From Patiria miniata (lineage: Eukaryota > Echinodermata > Asteroidea > Valvatida > Asterinidae): a DNA stretch of 64,000 nucleotides. Positions 36,416 through 50,800 of this stretch are shown here, in pieces. The notes under the pieces were generated by a model. It made no database searches and had not been told where the DNA came from. It saw only the letters and a list, made by a program, of their open reading frames with translations. Each line of letters starts with the position of its first letter. Position 1 is the first letter of the stretch. The DNA is taken from assembly GCF_015706575.1 (NCBI RefSeq), contig NW_024037074.1, positions 15,055,334 to 15,119,333 of the forward strand. Reading direction: 5' to 3'. Position numbers and translations under genes: made by a program.

Positions 36416-39400
36416 ACCGACAGGGGCTAATTGTTACATGGAGCATAAAAGTCTGGTATTAAGCACAGAATATATTCGCTTAGCACTATCAGGTAACCAA
36501 CCAATAATGTCATGTGATTTATATTCCTTGTTACTGGTTCTCATCTAACTCGTGCTTAGCACAAATTTGCGAAGCAGTATTTTCTGCTTATAAACAGCTC
36601 TCCAAAATTGTTGGATCTTGCCGTTTGTCACTTTTCATTTCACGACAAAGCATTGACTGTTGAACGATCTGAACACGTCTCCTGGTAACTTATCTTGACT
36701 TTGTCACTGAAAACAAACACTCTCCATCCTCGTTGCTTTCTTCGTGAATATTCAGATTGGTATAATTAACCCTGATGGGGCCTGGGTAACGCAGCTATGG
36801 CAGGTACTGTAATGTCACTAGTCATTAACTGAGTAATCACGCTTAGTCATTCCCATTCAACTCAAGGTCTCTTGTAATTATCTCCCATCATCATATTATC
36901 GTAGTCCTCGTCATAAAACACACGCACAACTAAATTATAGATGCTCGTTCATATACCTAGACTTGCACTCAGTCGTCTTTGCTGACGGGACTTAAATATG
37001 ATGCAATAACTGGATGCATCATGCGGGCTTTTCTTTGTAGTATTGATAGGCTGAATTCCGTTAATTCGATTATTCATAGCTTTGGCGCTGAAATGGATAT
37101 AAAACGAAGAGGATAAAATCCGAGATGCATGTTTATCTGTACTTCACACTCAGTCGACGTTCATCTGACTGAAGACGGACAAAGTGCACTGTTGGAAACG
37201 TCGGCTCGCAAAGAAAGAACTTTGTGTTACTGCAAACTGCATCTTGCTGTATTCAAGTCGTTTATGACAATTAAGATTTTCCTTGTGTTATTCCCCTGTA
37301 TGATTGTCGTCTTTAAAGTCATATACTTAGGATCATTTGCAAACACTCAAAAATGACTGATTTTTTTTCGTGTTTTCCAGCACCAATGGGCACAGTTCAT
37401 TGAACAGCTCAGTGGAACGATGTATTCTATAATACCCCTTAAATCGGTATATTTCATGAAAGTGCCTTTAAATAGTGGGCCGATTATCTGAGAAACTTTC
37501 GAAGGCATTGTTTAAGAGACGAATTTTCTTTTCAATGCGAAATAAAATGCTTAAATTTCATGTTAGTGTAATCCGACGGGTATAGGTCTAAAAAATAACG
37601 TCTTTTGACGTTATTTCATATCAGTGTCTTAGTATCTAAAGGATTTGCGTGTGCATGAATGAAAACGGATCCAAGAAATTATCATCCTGGAATCTTTTCA
37701 GAACCTGAAAGCCTTAATTTTCTTCGATTGGTAATATTTGGGCAATTATCTTTTCTGTTCTTTTTTGTGTCTTGGTCGTAAAGGTGTACGTGTATTATGT
37801 AGATGACTCGGTCGGTCGTTACTGAGACAGCAACGTTGATCATCCGCAACTAATTACAACTCTAAAACACCGCCACGGTAGATGACTTGCCTGCCAAGGT
37901 TGATGATGTGGGCTTATTTTAAAATTCATACGATTTCTAAATTACCCGCCCACCTTCATCAGAGCAAACAATGAGGATGACGCGGTATGGGATCTAATGC
38001 AGCGAGCATGCCATGCAACGTGTGCGTCTAATACTGAACTCAACAAGCTGTGCATATCACGTATAAGTGGTGCAATATGTTTAGTGTACATACATGTACA
38101 TGTCGCCATTTCGGTGGATCCCACGACATTATGTTGTTTTAGAATTAAATCATGACCTGTGTCATGGTCATGATCGTTCATAGGAGAGAGGGCTGACATT
38201 TTCCCTTCATTTAAAGGATAAACTAACATCCCTTTCTTCTTCTTTTTTGTAAAGCATGGCCGTTCCTTTTGGGATACGGGTGCATACTTTTGGGGGGAAA
38301 ATACCTACTATCGCGAAATGTATGCATACAATAACTCATTTCGTGTTGATGATATTTAATGCACTGCCATGTCAGAAGTTATAATAAATTCGAAAAATTA
38401 CCGACGCTGATTATCTTGGTTTCGAGGCGTCGACAGAGAGTCAAAGCTCAAGCCATGCGTATGCAATGCTAATAATATGCATGATATAACTGTGCATCGT
38501 GTTGTTTTTTAATTGAGAATTTGCTGGCAGTGTTGTAAAGCTCCAGGCGTTTGAGCCTTGTTTGAACCTTAATAGAGCCATGCAGTTGTCATGAAAAGCA
38601 TGGATCGTTTTAAATATTAAACAAATGCACCTACAAACAATTTAACCAAACCGGGAAGTCTGATAGTTGTCATACATTTCAGAGGAATGTACATTTACAC
38701 AAAATATGTTCAAGTGTTTATTCATTTTATTAATTTCATGATCCCTATAATGTACAGGTATATAATAGCGCCCTCTTTCGGCCGTCTGTGAAGCACGTGT
38801 CCCTGGAAGGAGCGTTTGCCGCCTTTCTCTCCATCGTATGCTGTGCACGCGTAGTGGACCTTGGAAGCATTATTATATCCGCAGCGAGATTGATTCATCA
38901 ACCATCAAAGGCCAATTGTTGCTGGTACGCTCGGTAAGATCTTCAATTGTCAGTCTTTTTTTATGTACACTGTTTATTATCGAAGTGGTTGTAGGTTCTG
39001 CGAGGCAACCTGCCAGCATATTCGGTTTGGTTTCAGTAGAAATTACACTCGAGCCAAACTGTATATGGCCAATCTGTAGCGCACGAAGTATTGCACGCCG
39101 AGATAATATGACAAAGAAAACAGATGTAGAACAGTAGCTTTGGATATGTAGGCTAATGCCTGATAAGATTTTTGAACTGTAACAAGTGCGGGATGAAGTG
39201 GCAAAAAGTTTCGGACTTTGTACTTGTCTGTGAATCCAGCATGTGATGTAGAAATGGGCTGCCATATGGGCAAATGACGAAGTGTGATCTAACGTGTTGG
39301 GCAGGCTGTATGAGATCCTTCATCACCGTATACGAAGAGGAGCGCCACTCAGTGTCGATACACGGGCGGTTCGGTATAGTATTCTTACGATGTTAAGTGG

Positions 39401-41500
39401 TAGTTGTTATGATATACAGTTAGTAATCTTAAAGAGATGTAGGAATCGAGACTGACTATTCAATCAACCCTCCATGGTGTTGCTCATTTTTTTTCCATAG
39501 ATCGACAAGTAAAGTTTAGACCAAGATCAATACACTATTGTTACTCCACAAAGCCTTGAGTTTAGAAATGACGAATTGTCAAAATCATGGTCTCATTGTA
39601 GTAGTGAACTAACAATATAGGACCCTGAAAATCAATACAGATTCCTTCAAAGGCTATACAGGTACACGAGACTAAATTTGAAGTAAACTTCAAAGTGTTT
39701 TGCTCGTGTGGACTTAAAAGCTGTCCCCCAAGATTACGAGTTACGCCATATAACGAACAGTGCGACGGACAGGCCGGCGGTTTTTGACAAGTGTTGGAAG
39801 AAAAGTATTACTGAGCAAACCTCCGTTGTTTTATGGCTGTAAGCCACCATAGAAGCAGCATACATCACAAATGGCATTTTGACTGTTTGACCTGTTTCTG
39901 CCTTGCAACACACTTTGCACTTAACTTGCAGTTAACTTTTTGTCTTTACGAAAATTTTCCCCATGTATATCATGGTTGCAAACTGTAGTGTCAGCCTGAC
40001 GACTAGGTCCTTGTATAGGCCTGAGTCATTCAAATAACATTGATCACAAACCATACTGGACATCCGTGAATTAAAGTCGGAAGTTTTCCAGGATTGGACA
40101 AAGGAGGGCGCACGTATTTATTCATGTAGTTCTTTACTGTATATATTTTTTGTCGAGATGGCGTCTTTTTTTCTCTCTTCAAAATACTTCATTGCAAAGA
40201 GATTCATTAAATATGTTGTATATTTTCTAACTGGATATAGCCCCACCACGGTCTGGAAACTGACCGAGGTACCATGACAATCGCAGTGAGTCCGTATCGT
40301 GGGAGGTATTGCTCCCAAGTCAAGGCACCTGACTCTTTGCGTGTAAGGGGGATTCGTGTTCGAAACAAATCCAAATCACTTTTTTTCAAGCTAGTTGTAT
40401 GGTTTGTAATAACACTGTGTCATCCATTAATGTCATCTTGTAATGAAATAGTTCGTGACTACTGAATGCCATATCCCACGCAGTTGATATCAACATGCAT
40501 GAATATGTGCTGAGGTCTGTCATGCCAATTTGTTTGCAATTGTGGAGTTTTGAAAGTGTGACAATAACATATTAGATATATGGAAGAGAAGTTAAAAAGG
40601 ATGCAAGTTGAAATCGGTACTCATGTATAAGAGATCTGCTGCAAATTATATTAGGCAGAGGCATGTTTTATATTATAACATTTGAAGTATGCTGCTGTGC
40701 TGCAATATGGTGTTCACAGTGTCAACGCAGCGTCTCTTCACAAAGAAACAATTACTGCATATGTTGTTATGTTTTGCGTCCTCAACAGATACAACAGATG
40801 AATGATTATTTCTCAGTATTCATGCAAATCGAGAACAAGCTATTGTTTCTGCAATTTGTACCATAAATTATGACTACTGTAACAATGATCTGTGTGTTAA
40901 GTTACTTTACGTCATCTTATTTTGGTACAACATAGACATAGATAATGATGTCATTAAAATTTGGACTTGTGATACTCGAATACCAAAGGAATTTACGCAT
41001 CTGCCTAAGACAACCAATCTCCATTTGGGGTTCAGGAGTCAAACGTTTTATTCTTGGTTTAGCATCATTATTTAATCCGTTGTGGTGAGAGGTTGCGATG
41101 ATAAAATATGGCAGCAATTTGTGTGATATATTAACTATGCAAGACACTGTTTTATGGCGGTTTGAGGAATACTGTTGAATATATCGCGTGCGTCTACGGT
41201 GACTGGGCCCGTCGTTTTGCTCTGGTGCTTTTATGCATGCGCAGTCAAGCGAGGATCCACGCACTGATGTACATCGTGTGTCGTTTCGTCATGATACGGT
41301 GCGCCTGCTACCGCTGACGAATGGGCTTTGGCACCATGCCGTGCTGCAACAACCTTGGCGGTTAGAGCTAGGATATTGAAATGGAGAGTGGAAACCACGC
41401 CCATTTTGTAGGTGACTGCGGTGCCGGGAGGAGACTGAGAGAAACGTGGAGGGGATAGGAAACAGGGGAAACTGGTGGGTTGTTAGCTTGGTGAGCTCAC

Positions 41501-41636
41501 TGCGACCAGTCGCTGCTGCCTGCCTGATGTGATCAACAAGCTGCTGATGCCTGGACTCTCGAACTGCCATCTGCGAGGCTAGGTTGCCCTCGCCGTCTGA
41601 TGACGACGATGATGAGGAGGCTTCTCGCTCCGTCAT
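41501..41636 (-). CDS. Candidate first coding exon of an unrecognised gene
   Basis: On the minus strand an ATG at 41636 opens 45 codons to a good donor (gtcgca|gtgagc) at 41501/41500. The frame begins MTEREASSSSSSSDGEGNLA and ends HQQLVDHIRQAAATGR. Its balanced composition (acidic and Ser-rich start, then an amphipathic helix-like stretch) looks more protein-like than neighbouring frames. The DNA around it is GC- and CpG-richer than its surroundings, and a CCAAT on the minus strand lies near 41843-41847. Against it: the start context is weak, the Ser run reflects a tcatcatcg-type microsatellite, no later exon is recognised and I know no family with this start. Treat it as a hypothesis. Confidence 0.25.
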
Positions 41637-43009
41637 CGATCTGTCTCTCTGTGGATGTCGTTATGTGGACCTACATCCCCTCCATATACCCGCATCATTA
41701 AGGCACCGCGTACGTCGTTGCATCACTGTACGATCCGCTAGCTATGATTCATTCGCCACACGTCAACTATTCCGTAGGTTCGTCATCCCATTATAACCCG
41801 GTCTACCTGCATCATGCGTAGCTAGCTCTGTGCGTGTCCTCATTGGCGCAGTGGAGACGACGATTCGATCGCTACCTCAGTCCGGGAGGACAACTCGCCT
41901 TCGCTCCGGTGATAAGTACTGGATGCTTGACCAACACATCTCCCTCCCGGCGGTCATTCATTTCCTTTCCATCTTCCTGCGTCCAACACAATAACCGTGA
42001 CTGCATCCGCATCTCACTGTCAGAGCAGGTCTAGCATCTTGAAGATGCACTATCGTCATGTGGATGTATCCATCCTGATTACAAAGATCTTGACAGGTCA
42101 GTGCTAATCATCCTAATTTAGATATCATTTTTTATGTCCGCGTAAAATAGAAATGTTCGTCTACTGAAGATAGCACAATCGTTTATGGCGTCGGAATGAT
42201 GATGGTGTGTGTACGTACGTATATATGTGTGCGACTGCGGTCTTTCTCATTAAATGAACGACCGTGTGGAGTAACTGTACGGGTGCCGTTGTTGGTCATA
42301 TATCACCTTATCAGTTCTCCTGCCATTTTTTACATTGTAACTACATGTACTTTCCTTTCTGTTGATCGAATTGAATTGATGTCTTTGTAAACATGCTGCT
42401 GTGTTGGCGGCATTTTCCTTTGATTGGTTTGTCTAGTCTTCTCGAGTGTTCGAGCCTCTGACGTTTGCATGTAACGGTGTTCAGTGCAAGGATACAAATT
42501 CCAGTATAGATGTGTGTAGGCGTGTATGTGTGCAGAGTGCCTTGATGTAATTTAGAGCAAGACGATACAGTGTCATTCATGGATCTAGACCATAGGTTGA
42601 CACTTATTGATCAAACTAAGAGATGTTGGCTTTGCTGCCTGCGATATTTTGATAGATTTGAAAATAAACCTCATCAGGCTGTAGATTTCGATTAACTTCA
42701 ATTGTTTTGTTCAAATTCAAAATAGAAATTCAAAAATGTGATGATTTTTTTACAAATTCGTCCCTTCGTGAAGAAAAGCGACGCTACAAAAAAATTAAAT
42801 CATTATTTAATAATTTTACTGTCCAAAAGAGGAAAGTCTGTAACAAAAGGCCATATGGAGTGAGTTGTGGGGTTAACACCTGTCGTAGCTTTAGGCGGGA
42901 GAAAAAAAGGAGAAGTTTAACAAAGAAACCCCATCATTATGCGTTGAGGAAGTGGTGTATTAGCTGATTAAATCATTCAACTAAACAAAATTAAAAACAC
43001 ACAAGGAAC

Positions 43010-43036
43010 GTGAAAAGAAAAGAAAAGAAAAGAAAC
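43010..43036. repeat. (GAAAA)n microsatellite
   Basis: About five copies of gaaaa in tandem. Confidence 0.8.
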
Positions 43037-45884
43037 AAAACGGAAGTAAATTTCTTTGTTAAAAAGAGAGAAAATGTGAAGAGGTTATATTAATCTACTG
43101 CTTATAAATCTCCAAACTGGATGCGACCCTTCTAATTTGGCGCCTCTAGAAGCATGGTTCTTTGTTGTTGTGTTTGCTGTTATCGGGAGCATTGTGTGCG
43201 TCCAAGGTAGGGGCTAAGAAAAAGGTCATTGTGCTGTTTCCCCACACTTTTGGGTACTTTCCATTGTGAACCTAACTAAACCACCGGCTGCAGGTTTTGT
43301 ATTGAAATAAGTATATAAAATGGTATTAACGTTCTTTGATGCTGGTGCAGGGTAAAAAAGGGGGTAGCTCGCGTGTCCTGCGGCTAGGCTAGGCTTTGAA
43401 TTCATTCATAGGATAGAATGGGGGGGGGGGTTGAAGCGAACAAACGGGCACGCGAAGCGTACAGCTGATTAGGATTTTGGCGACACTTTCACCGTCACGT
43501 GCAGCCAACTAACTGGAGTTTCACTTGCCTCCGATTTCATTGTCTAGGGAGCCCAGTGAGATTTTCTTTCACTTTTTTATACCGTTGAAAGAGGAAATTC
43601 GCGATTGAGATAATCCCTTCCTATCGCCTGGAAGGATTTACTGAGAAACTGGCCGAGTGCGCGCGATGCCACTTAAAAGCAAGGGTGTAGGAAAGAACAA
43701 TTCCTGAAAAAGCAGTTATCAAATATAATATAGTACAAAAAAAGATGAGAATTGAAAGCACAGAATGATAAATATTTCATCTTGCGTGTTTGGTGAAAAC
43801 AAGTTATGCACTGCGTATCATTGTGCGAGCCAGTCCGCTTCTCACGGTTGGCCGATCCTAATGCATATTCAAAATGACGTCAGTCCATTCACTTCGTATA
43901 CAGGTCAAGATTGCACCAATTATTCAACTGCGCCAATCAATAAGGAAGTGTCTTTTACAATTCCAGTAAATAAATTCTCCCTGCTTTTCGGTATGAGGAA
44001 CTACTTAATAATACAACCAGGTCAAAATAATATTTCTGATCAAAATAGAAAAACTCCAACAAAAAGCCTATAGTTGATAATCACTGACCTGACCCATGCA
44101 AATTATTCTTATTCAAATTCACTGACCTTATGGTATTTTTTTTTCTATAATCAAACAGGTGTGGCCTTATCATGGCCGCAGGCACCAGGCAGCATTATTA
44201 TGTTGGAAATGGGCCGAGACTTCATCTCAAGTGGGGGTGGAACCTTGGGGTTGGTGCTGAGCATAGGACAATATTGTCCATCCAGTCAGAAATAATGTGA
44301 AAGTGGAACAAGTTTCTTTCTTGTGGGTATTCAAACTTTCTCAAGATCTCTCTGTATTTTTTTTCTTTCTGAGGTTGGTAAACATCTTGAGTACACAAGG
44401 CTAATGCTCTTAAGACTCATAACTCCTCGGCAAAGAATGGCAAACAATAGCCAAAAGAAAATCCGCCTGGGAGAAGGTCGGAATCCTTTAATCTGTTAAT
44501 TCTTGTATTCAATGAATCACACTTTGGTGTCCCGCAAAATGTTTGGACAAGGATTTTTTAAGACTCCGTTTTTATTTCAGATTTAAAAGCGATACAATAA
44601 TATGTGTCCATGGCTGTGATTTTTCTTTGCGAATTCGCAGTTGTATATTTTATCATTTAATTTGTAGCAATTTTTTTTTTAAATACTATAACTTTTTTTA
44701 TATATATATAATTTGTTAAATACTTTTTTTTAAATAAATTTTTTTCACCCTTCAATGCATGTAGCCTTGAAATGAGACAGTTCCACTCTGCTGCAAAGTA
44801 CCGTTGTAGAAAGGACATTTTATAGTATGGCGAAATCACCAAACTGCCAATTTGCTTTGTGGTGGTCGTAAGTTCCTACATTATCGCCAACTGCCAGCTG
44901 ACTTATTCTCTTATTATTCTCAAGTAGCATGTTTAATCATTCTGCCGATAACAGTGTTTCCCTGTCCGTATATAGCTGGGCTGGGGTCCCTGTTAAATTA
45001 TGCATAGCACCGCGGCACGACAGTATACGCGAGCAGGGAAGTTCATTAGACCGGGCGCTCTGTAATATCGTCCCCTTCATTCCGCTTCGCTGCCTCCGTT
45101 GCCCGTTTGCTTAATTCCCGCCTCGTGATGGGGAAAGTACAGCCAGGCTATGGGCTGAATATTGTATAGTTGCTGTGTATTTTATCGTCGGGTATGTTGA
45201 ACATATGGTTTAAGTGGATAAAATGGCGGGAATTTATACAAAGTGGATTTGAATACGAAATTCACTATAAGCGTTGAAATCAAATCATCTAATTTAGTCG
45301 ACGTCTGTAGGCGCCTAGCATTAGACAAAATGTACCTGTCCGTATAAAATAACTGAAAAAGCTTGTTTCCTAGAAAGCGTTTCTCGTCATTGTCTCAGAA
45401 ACAGCCAGAGCTGCAATCGAACAAACTGCATAACAAAAATATCATTTAATCTGTCCATTTTGCGATGATATTGTAATCACTCAACCAAAACGGCTAATTT
45501 TCATCAACAATTTTAGCAATATTTTTAAAAAAAATGTAATTATTTTAGGTATAGTAAAACTCCAGGCTGAAGCATACATGGGCACAGAAGTTCGGAAGCC
45601 TTAAAATAAAGGGCATATAAATTCAGGCCGGGGAGGAAAACTCCGATAAGATATGCTTGGAAGACCTGACTGAAATCAGTATACTCAAACCGTGGTCACA
45701 TAGGACAGCAGCACAACATCAATCTGTCTCCCCTGCGTGGCTATCAGTCACTGAAAAGAAAATAGCGGACACATTTTTTTTTCCATTAAAGGTCAGAACT
45801 GGAACGGTCGATTGACCTCCACTACCCTGAAAAGGGCCCGGATAAATAGCCTCAGTCCTGGGTCTGAAGCACGTTACACGTCCC

Positions 45885-46548
45885 GTTCTACCATTTTAAA
45901 GTTGCACTTTTCCTTTAGAATGTTGCTGTTATTTGGATTGATTGATGTTGGGAAAATGCTACCTGAGAAATAGGCCTACTTGAACACTATGGAACACTGA
46001 AACGGATCCAAAAGATGTCCAAATCGAAACAAAATCAATACAATAAATTGATTTTAGGCATTGAAAGTCTTCCTCCTTTGTTGATTTGACGTAATCTGAC
46101 GACATAACTTGCATCCTGTCGCTACATCAAAGAATATCACAAAATCAACGTTTTACAGGCGCGACACACAAAATGATTTATTATCATCTTCACACAAATG
46201 CAGCCCCATTCTACCATTCTGAAGGTGCACTTTTCCTTTAGAATGTTGCTGTTGAAATTGATATGGATTGATTGATGTTGGGAAAATGCTACGAAATCGA
46301 AAAGTATAACTGGGGAATACTAGAACACTATGGAACACTGAAGCCGATCCACAAGATGTCCAAACGAAACAAAATCAATACAATAAATTGTTTTTAGGCA
46401 TTGAAACCCTTCCTCCTTTGATGATTTGACGCAATCTGACGACATAACTTGCATCCTATGTCGCTACATCAAAGCATATCACAAAATCACATTTTACAGG
46501 CGCGACACACGAAAATGATTTATTATCATCTTCACACAAATACAGCTT
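45885..46548. repeat. Direct tandem duplication, period about 323 bp
   Basis: Copy 1 (45885-46207) and copy 2 (46208-46548) share the same order of blocks: ttctaccatt, cttttcctttagaatgttgc, gaacactatggaacactgaa, aaaatcaatacaataaattg, tctgacgacataacttgcat, tacaggcgcgacacac. They differ by point changes and by short insertions in copy 2. Confidence 0.88.
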
Positions 46549-46993
46549 TGTAAGTGACACAAGTTGGGCTAGGCCCCCATAAAGTACTTGCCGCGGGCCT
46601 ACCCTTGGTGACTGTTTGCCCAACACAAAGAGGAAAAGTGCGACTTGAATCGGTTCACTGTGTGAGCCTATATGCAACTTTTGCTTTGGTGAGTTTTACG
46701 CTTTGGACGAAAATCTTTGCAAATCTGTATTTTACAGGGGAAAAAAGATTGTTTGACCTGAAATTTCGTAGGTGCAAAGCGTTACCGTTGGTAAAAACTC
46801 ATAGGAAGATTTTCCAGGTACTAATGGCAATTTCTTTAAGTTACTTTTGAGGGAAAGACAATGGAAAGTGCAACTGTAGTATTTTAATAAAACTGGGGAG
46901 TTTTGTCCACGTTTCTAACAAGAGACCCTTAGAGACTCCTTCGTATTGATGTAATGTTAACCATTTATTCGCCAATATTGCTCCCCACAGTCT

Positions 46994-47182
46994 GAAGCCC
47001 GGTTCATACTCGGCGCGAAAGCGAAAGCGAAAGCGAACGCGAATTTGTGACGACGTGGCAAGTATTTGCGCTGCGAATTCGTAAAAGTTGAACATTTCAA
47101 CTCAGGCGACTTTCACAGCGAACGTTTCATGACGTAAAATTCGCTTCACATTCGCATTCGCATGAAGTGTGAACCGGGCTTA
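46994..47182. mobile_element. MITE-like element with 'aagcccggttcacact' ends
   Basis: The left end gaagcccggttcatactcgg and the inverted right end agtgtgaaccgggctta bound 189 bp. Subterminal gcgaaa/gcgaat short repeats occur on both sides (gcgaaagcgaaagcgaa; ttcgcattcgcat). Confidence 0.7.
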
Positions 47183-47869
47183 ACAGATTGTCCCTCGCGA
47201 AATTTTGCAGTGTCCATTTTCTTATGACTTATCCCCTGGGAAATTGTGGTTTTACAGTTTTGGTGGACCGTAACTATATAATTAGCAGGATTGGAACCTA
47301 GCGCGTGCTCTCAGGGTAATTAGTGCTAAAATACAAGGATTTGGAGAATTGTCGGTGTGCGTCTCTGTTGTTCATGTACTGGCAACCTTCAGTTGAACTA
47401 TAACTCAATTAAATATCATAGCGATATTTGATACCAATAATGTGAATGTGTTTCGCTGGTAACATATGGCCGATTCATTGCATTTCAACGAGAATGCACG
47501 CGATCGTCATCGTGTAATTGCCGTTCGGGTTGCATTTCAGCTCTTGATTGAAAGATCACACACACGTTCATTGGACTGTGAAGTCAAGATAGTCCTGGAA
47601 TCCGCCAGTGTCGGAATTATATTAATTCACGACTATTAAGATCAAAAAGGATTTAAATTCGGATGTTTCGTTGATTCAGAACATTGGCTCTGGCTTTTGA
47701 AACCTTCTAGAGTTCGGCCTGAATGTCTTCGAGTGTTTTCTTGTATTGTAAGGTCATCGTTTTGCATTTTTTGCTCCTGTGCGTAATCGTGCATGAAAAT
47801 GACCCGGCCACAGTGAATGGTGTAACGGTTTTGCTGGTATACCATTTTCTTAAGCGCCACTATAAAGGC

Positions 47870-47885
47870 ACCGTGACGTCACGGT
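47870..47885. promoter_or_regulatory. 16-bp perfect palindrome containing a CRE
   Basis: accgtgacgtcacggt is a full palindrome around tgacgtca. A tataaag motif lies a few bases upstream at about 47861-47867. No gene start is recognised nearby. Confidence 0.35.
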
Positions 47886-50800
47886 CATATTACAACCTCG
47901 TTATCAACCAATGTAATCAATATTAATGAAACACCACAGCGCATTGAGGCCGACGATGGTATGGTCCAATAATTTATGCGTTACCCAGGATACCACGGTA
48001 GTTGCTACGGAATGTGCAGGTCCATTTATTGATGCGTTTAGCATACCTTCTCAAATTGGATGGTGACGTAACAAGTTATAATAGCCCTCGCTTTTTGGCT
48101 ATTAAATATGTTTTTCTACGTTTTTTTCGGTGTTTGTTCAATGGAAGCTTGGCTAACTGCCAACACTGAACACAATGGGTCTGCTCAGTAACACTTTCAG
48201 CTAGTCGATATTCCACCCGCATATTTTGTCAACTGATTATCCTCTCGAAGGCGATTGACACGACAACATATGTTGACATTAAATATTTCTAGCGACTCGT
48301 TTCAGTGTTAACTTATGTTTCCTCTTTTGTTCATCACCAGGTGAGTCGTCGACGTATACGGTCCACGGAGGGTCAAGTCATGAATACATGCATCAGCGGA
48401 TGCTCCTTCGTCCCTCGGGCCTAGCGGCCATATTGTTTCCTTTACTCCTTATCGTTCCCGCGCCCAGCTGCCATGTTTGAATAATGCTGGACGGAGAACT
48501 GATAAGGGCTTATGGGAACACCTTGCACTCGTTGGATTCTAGCGGAGAACATCTCAGTGCGGCGTGACCCAGCATACTCAAGCTCAAACCAAAATACGCC
48601 CAGGGGTACGGGATAGTGTCCTCAGCGGTTACTTCATATCAAATATGCAACCTCGGGTTCAACTGGTGATGTGCAGATTTTTGTGCTTTGAAAAGATTGC
48701 TTTGAAAAGATTGACATGATGTATTTGTCAAAATCGTTTTGCACTGTCACATTTTTATAGTATAAGACTTTTCCCATTGTCTTGTATCTGTGTTGATGTT
48801 ATCATCTAGATATTGTTTAAATTTTTCTTCAATTATTTAATCTTTCTAAAGCAGTCAGTCAAGTAACTTTTTTGTTAATGAAAACTCAACACACATGTAT
48901 GAGAGCACTATTATTGAAATTTAAATCGCACAAAAGAAAGTAGTTTAACTAACCTTTTCTCCGTGGTGACCGGTGACACGATACTAGATAGTTTGAAGAT
49001 CCTGAATGACACACGTGGACGCTGGACAAACATGGGGGGGAAATTTATATTTTTGTTAATTACTACTCCCAAAACAATAAAGAAATGTTGGGAATCCGCA
49101 ACAATGTGTTACGTTACTGGACATTTTGCATACAATGTTTACTTGGATGTCTAATTTGAAATGTTGTTGCCGGGTGGAGTATTAGGTTTTTCTGGAAACA
49201 CTAGGCAACACCACGTGTTACATGTATAAGGTGTCATATGTTAATGTTATACAAGCACTGAATAGAGAGCAACAGGTGAACAATGCGTTGGCGTAGCAGA
49301 CGTGCATGACTCTTGCGAAAATACATCCTGAGAGGTGCCTGTGTAAACCATGGAGGAATGAGCCATGGCTAAGCGAATGTCAAAACTGTCGACATTTAGA
49401 GCATGGATCTAAATTGCCCCGAAAGATGCTTTATGTGACTTGATAAAAATATAACTTACGGTTCGACTAATTAGCAACCATTTTTCAATAACCTATGATA
49501 GAATTTTGCATCGCAGATTATTGAATGATTTACCTTTTTTCTCTTCGCAAATCGAGATCCTTCCTGTATTGGAATTACAGCGGTATGCTACATAATCTGT
49601 TCATGCCATGTACGCGTAATATGTAATGACTTTACTTGGGTAACACTCAGTCATAATAGGGTCATAATTTACAGGTGTTAAATGGATGTTTCACAATTTC
49701 GCAACATTTGTCCTATAGACCTTCTGCGTTAAGGAGGACTCAGAGGGCAGTGGTTTCGCATCGCTGGGAAAGGCTTGAGTAAACCCTTTGTGTAGGCCTA
49801 TTCATTGTTACTACATTAAAACAACAAGGAACGCCCTCTTAGACACCTGCAAACGCACAAGGTTTATAGCTTATTTGTGTGTCAAGTCTGTCATGCATTT
49901 TCATTGAGTCTCATTTTTCACAAGATGTAGAAGATCATTCTGTCTGACAACAATCCATTATCGTGAAATAATTTGCAGGATTAAGTTGCCCGTGCGCAGC
50001 TGCTGCAAACGCGCAAAGTGATGTTAACTCCAGCTGGCAGGTTGAAACCAAATCAGATAACCATGCTACACGTTGCCATGCAGTTAGCGCTGTATAACTG
50101 TATATGACATGCGCGGATGAAATGGTAATGGCCTTAATACATGTAAGCATCCTGATTCTCAAGCGGGCGTGTAATAATTATAGTAAGGTGTTTCTGAAGC
50201 TAAATTTAGTCAGAAAGTCATGAGAAATCACTGAGATGGATGAACCGGGGTGACAATTTGCAGGTCAGCTGTGAAATGAATTAAGTGTATGCGGTGGCCA
50301 TGCATAGTGTTCCCAAATCTGCAGTCGACATAAATAGAGTGTAGCGTTATCGTGGTTCTGCCTGTAACGAATACAAAGATCACGTTAAGTGACAAATTCA
50401 ACTAGAGCAAAAAAAAATTTGTTAAACCAATTGGGTAAAAAGTGAATAATATATAATTAAAATGTTGCATCGGCTGGCAGGGCATTAATGAACCCATTGA
50501 TTCAAACCTGATCGTGATTTGAAAGGCAAAAAGTTGGATGACGCTGTGTGTTTGATTGAAACTCACTGTGAAATTTGGCACTGAAGTTGACCATATGAAG
50601 ATACTGAGATCTCAACTACATTCCTTGACTTGAATTATAAGCTTTCAAAGTCATCTACTGTGGAGGGTCTTAGGAAAATGAAGTGGGGTCCTCTTCAAGG
50701 GATTTGCGTAAGCCCTGATACTTATACATAGGCAATTAGGCCGCAGGATAAATTTTTATGGGAAGGAAATATTAAATATATTCTGATTTTAGTTATTGAA

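Larger units (their letters stand above)
20281..41288. other. Long stretch without a recognisable gene
   Basis: Both strands were read for coding patterns. Only short open frames are present, with no recognisable protein domain. The stretch holds the repeats and promoter-like clusters listed separately. It could be intergenic or a large 5' intron of a neighbouring gene. Confidence 0.5.

Noticed and set aside
40260..40365. tRNA-like SINE with gtgttcgaaac
   Set aside because: The B-box is poor and no A-box is convincing; too weak to list.
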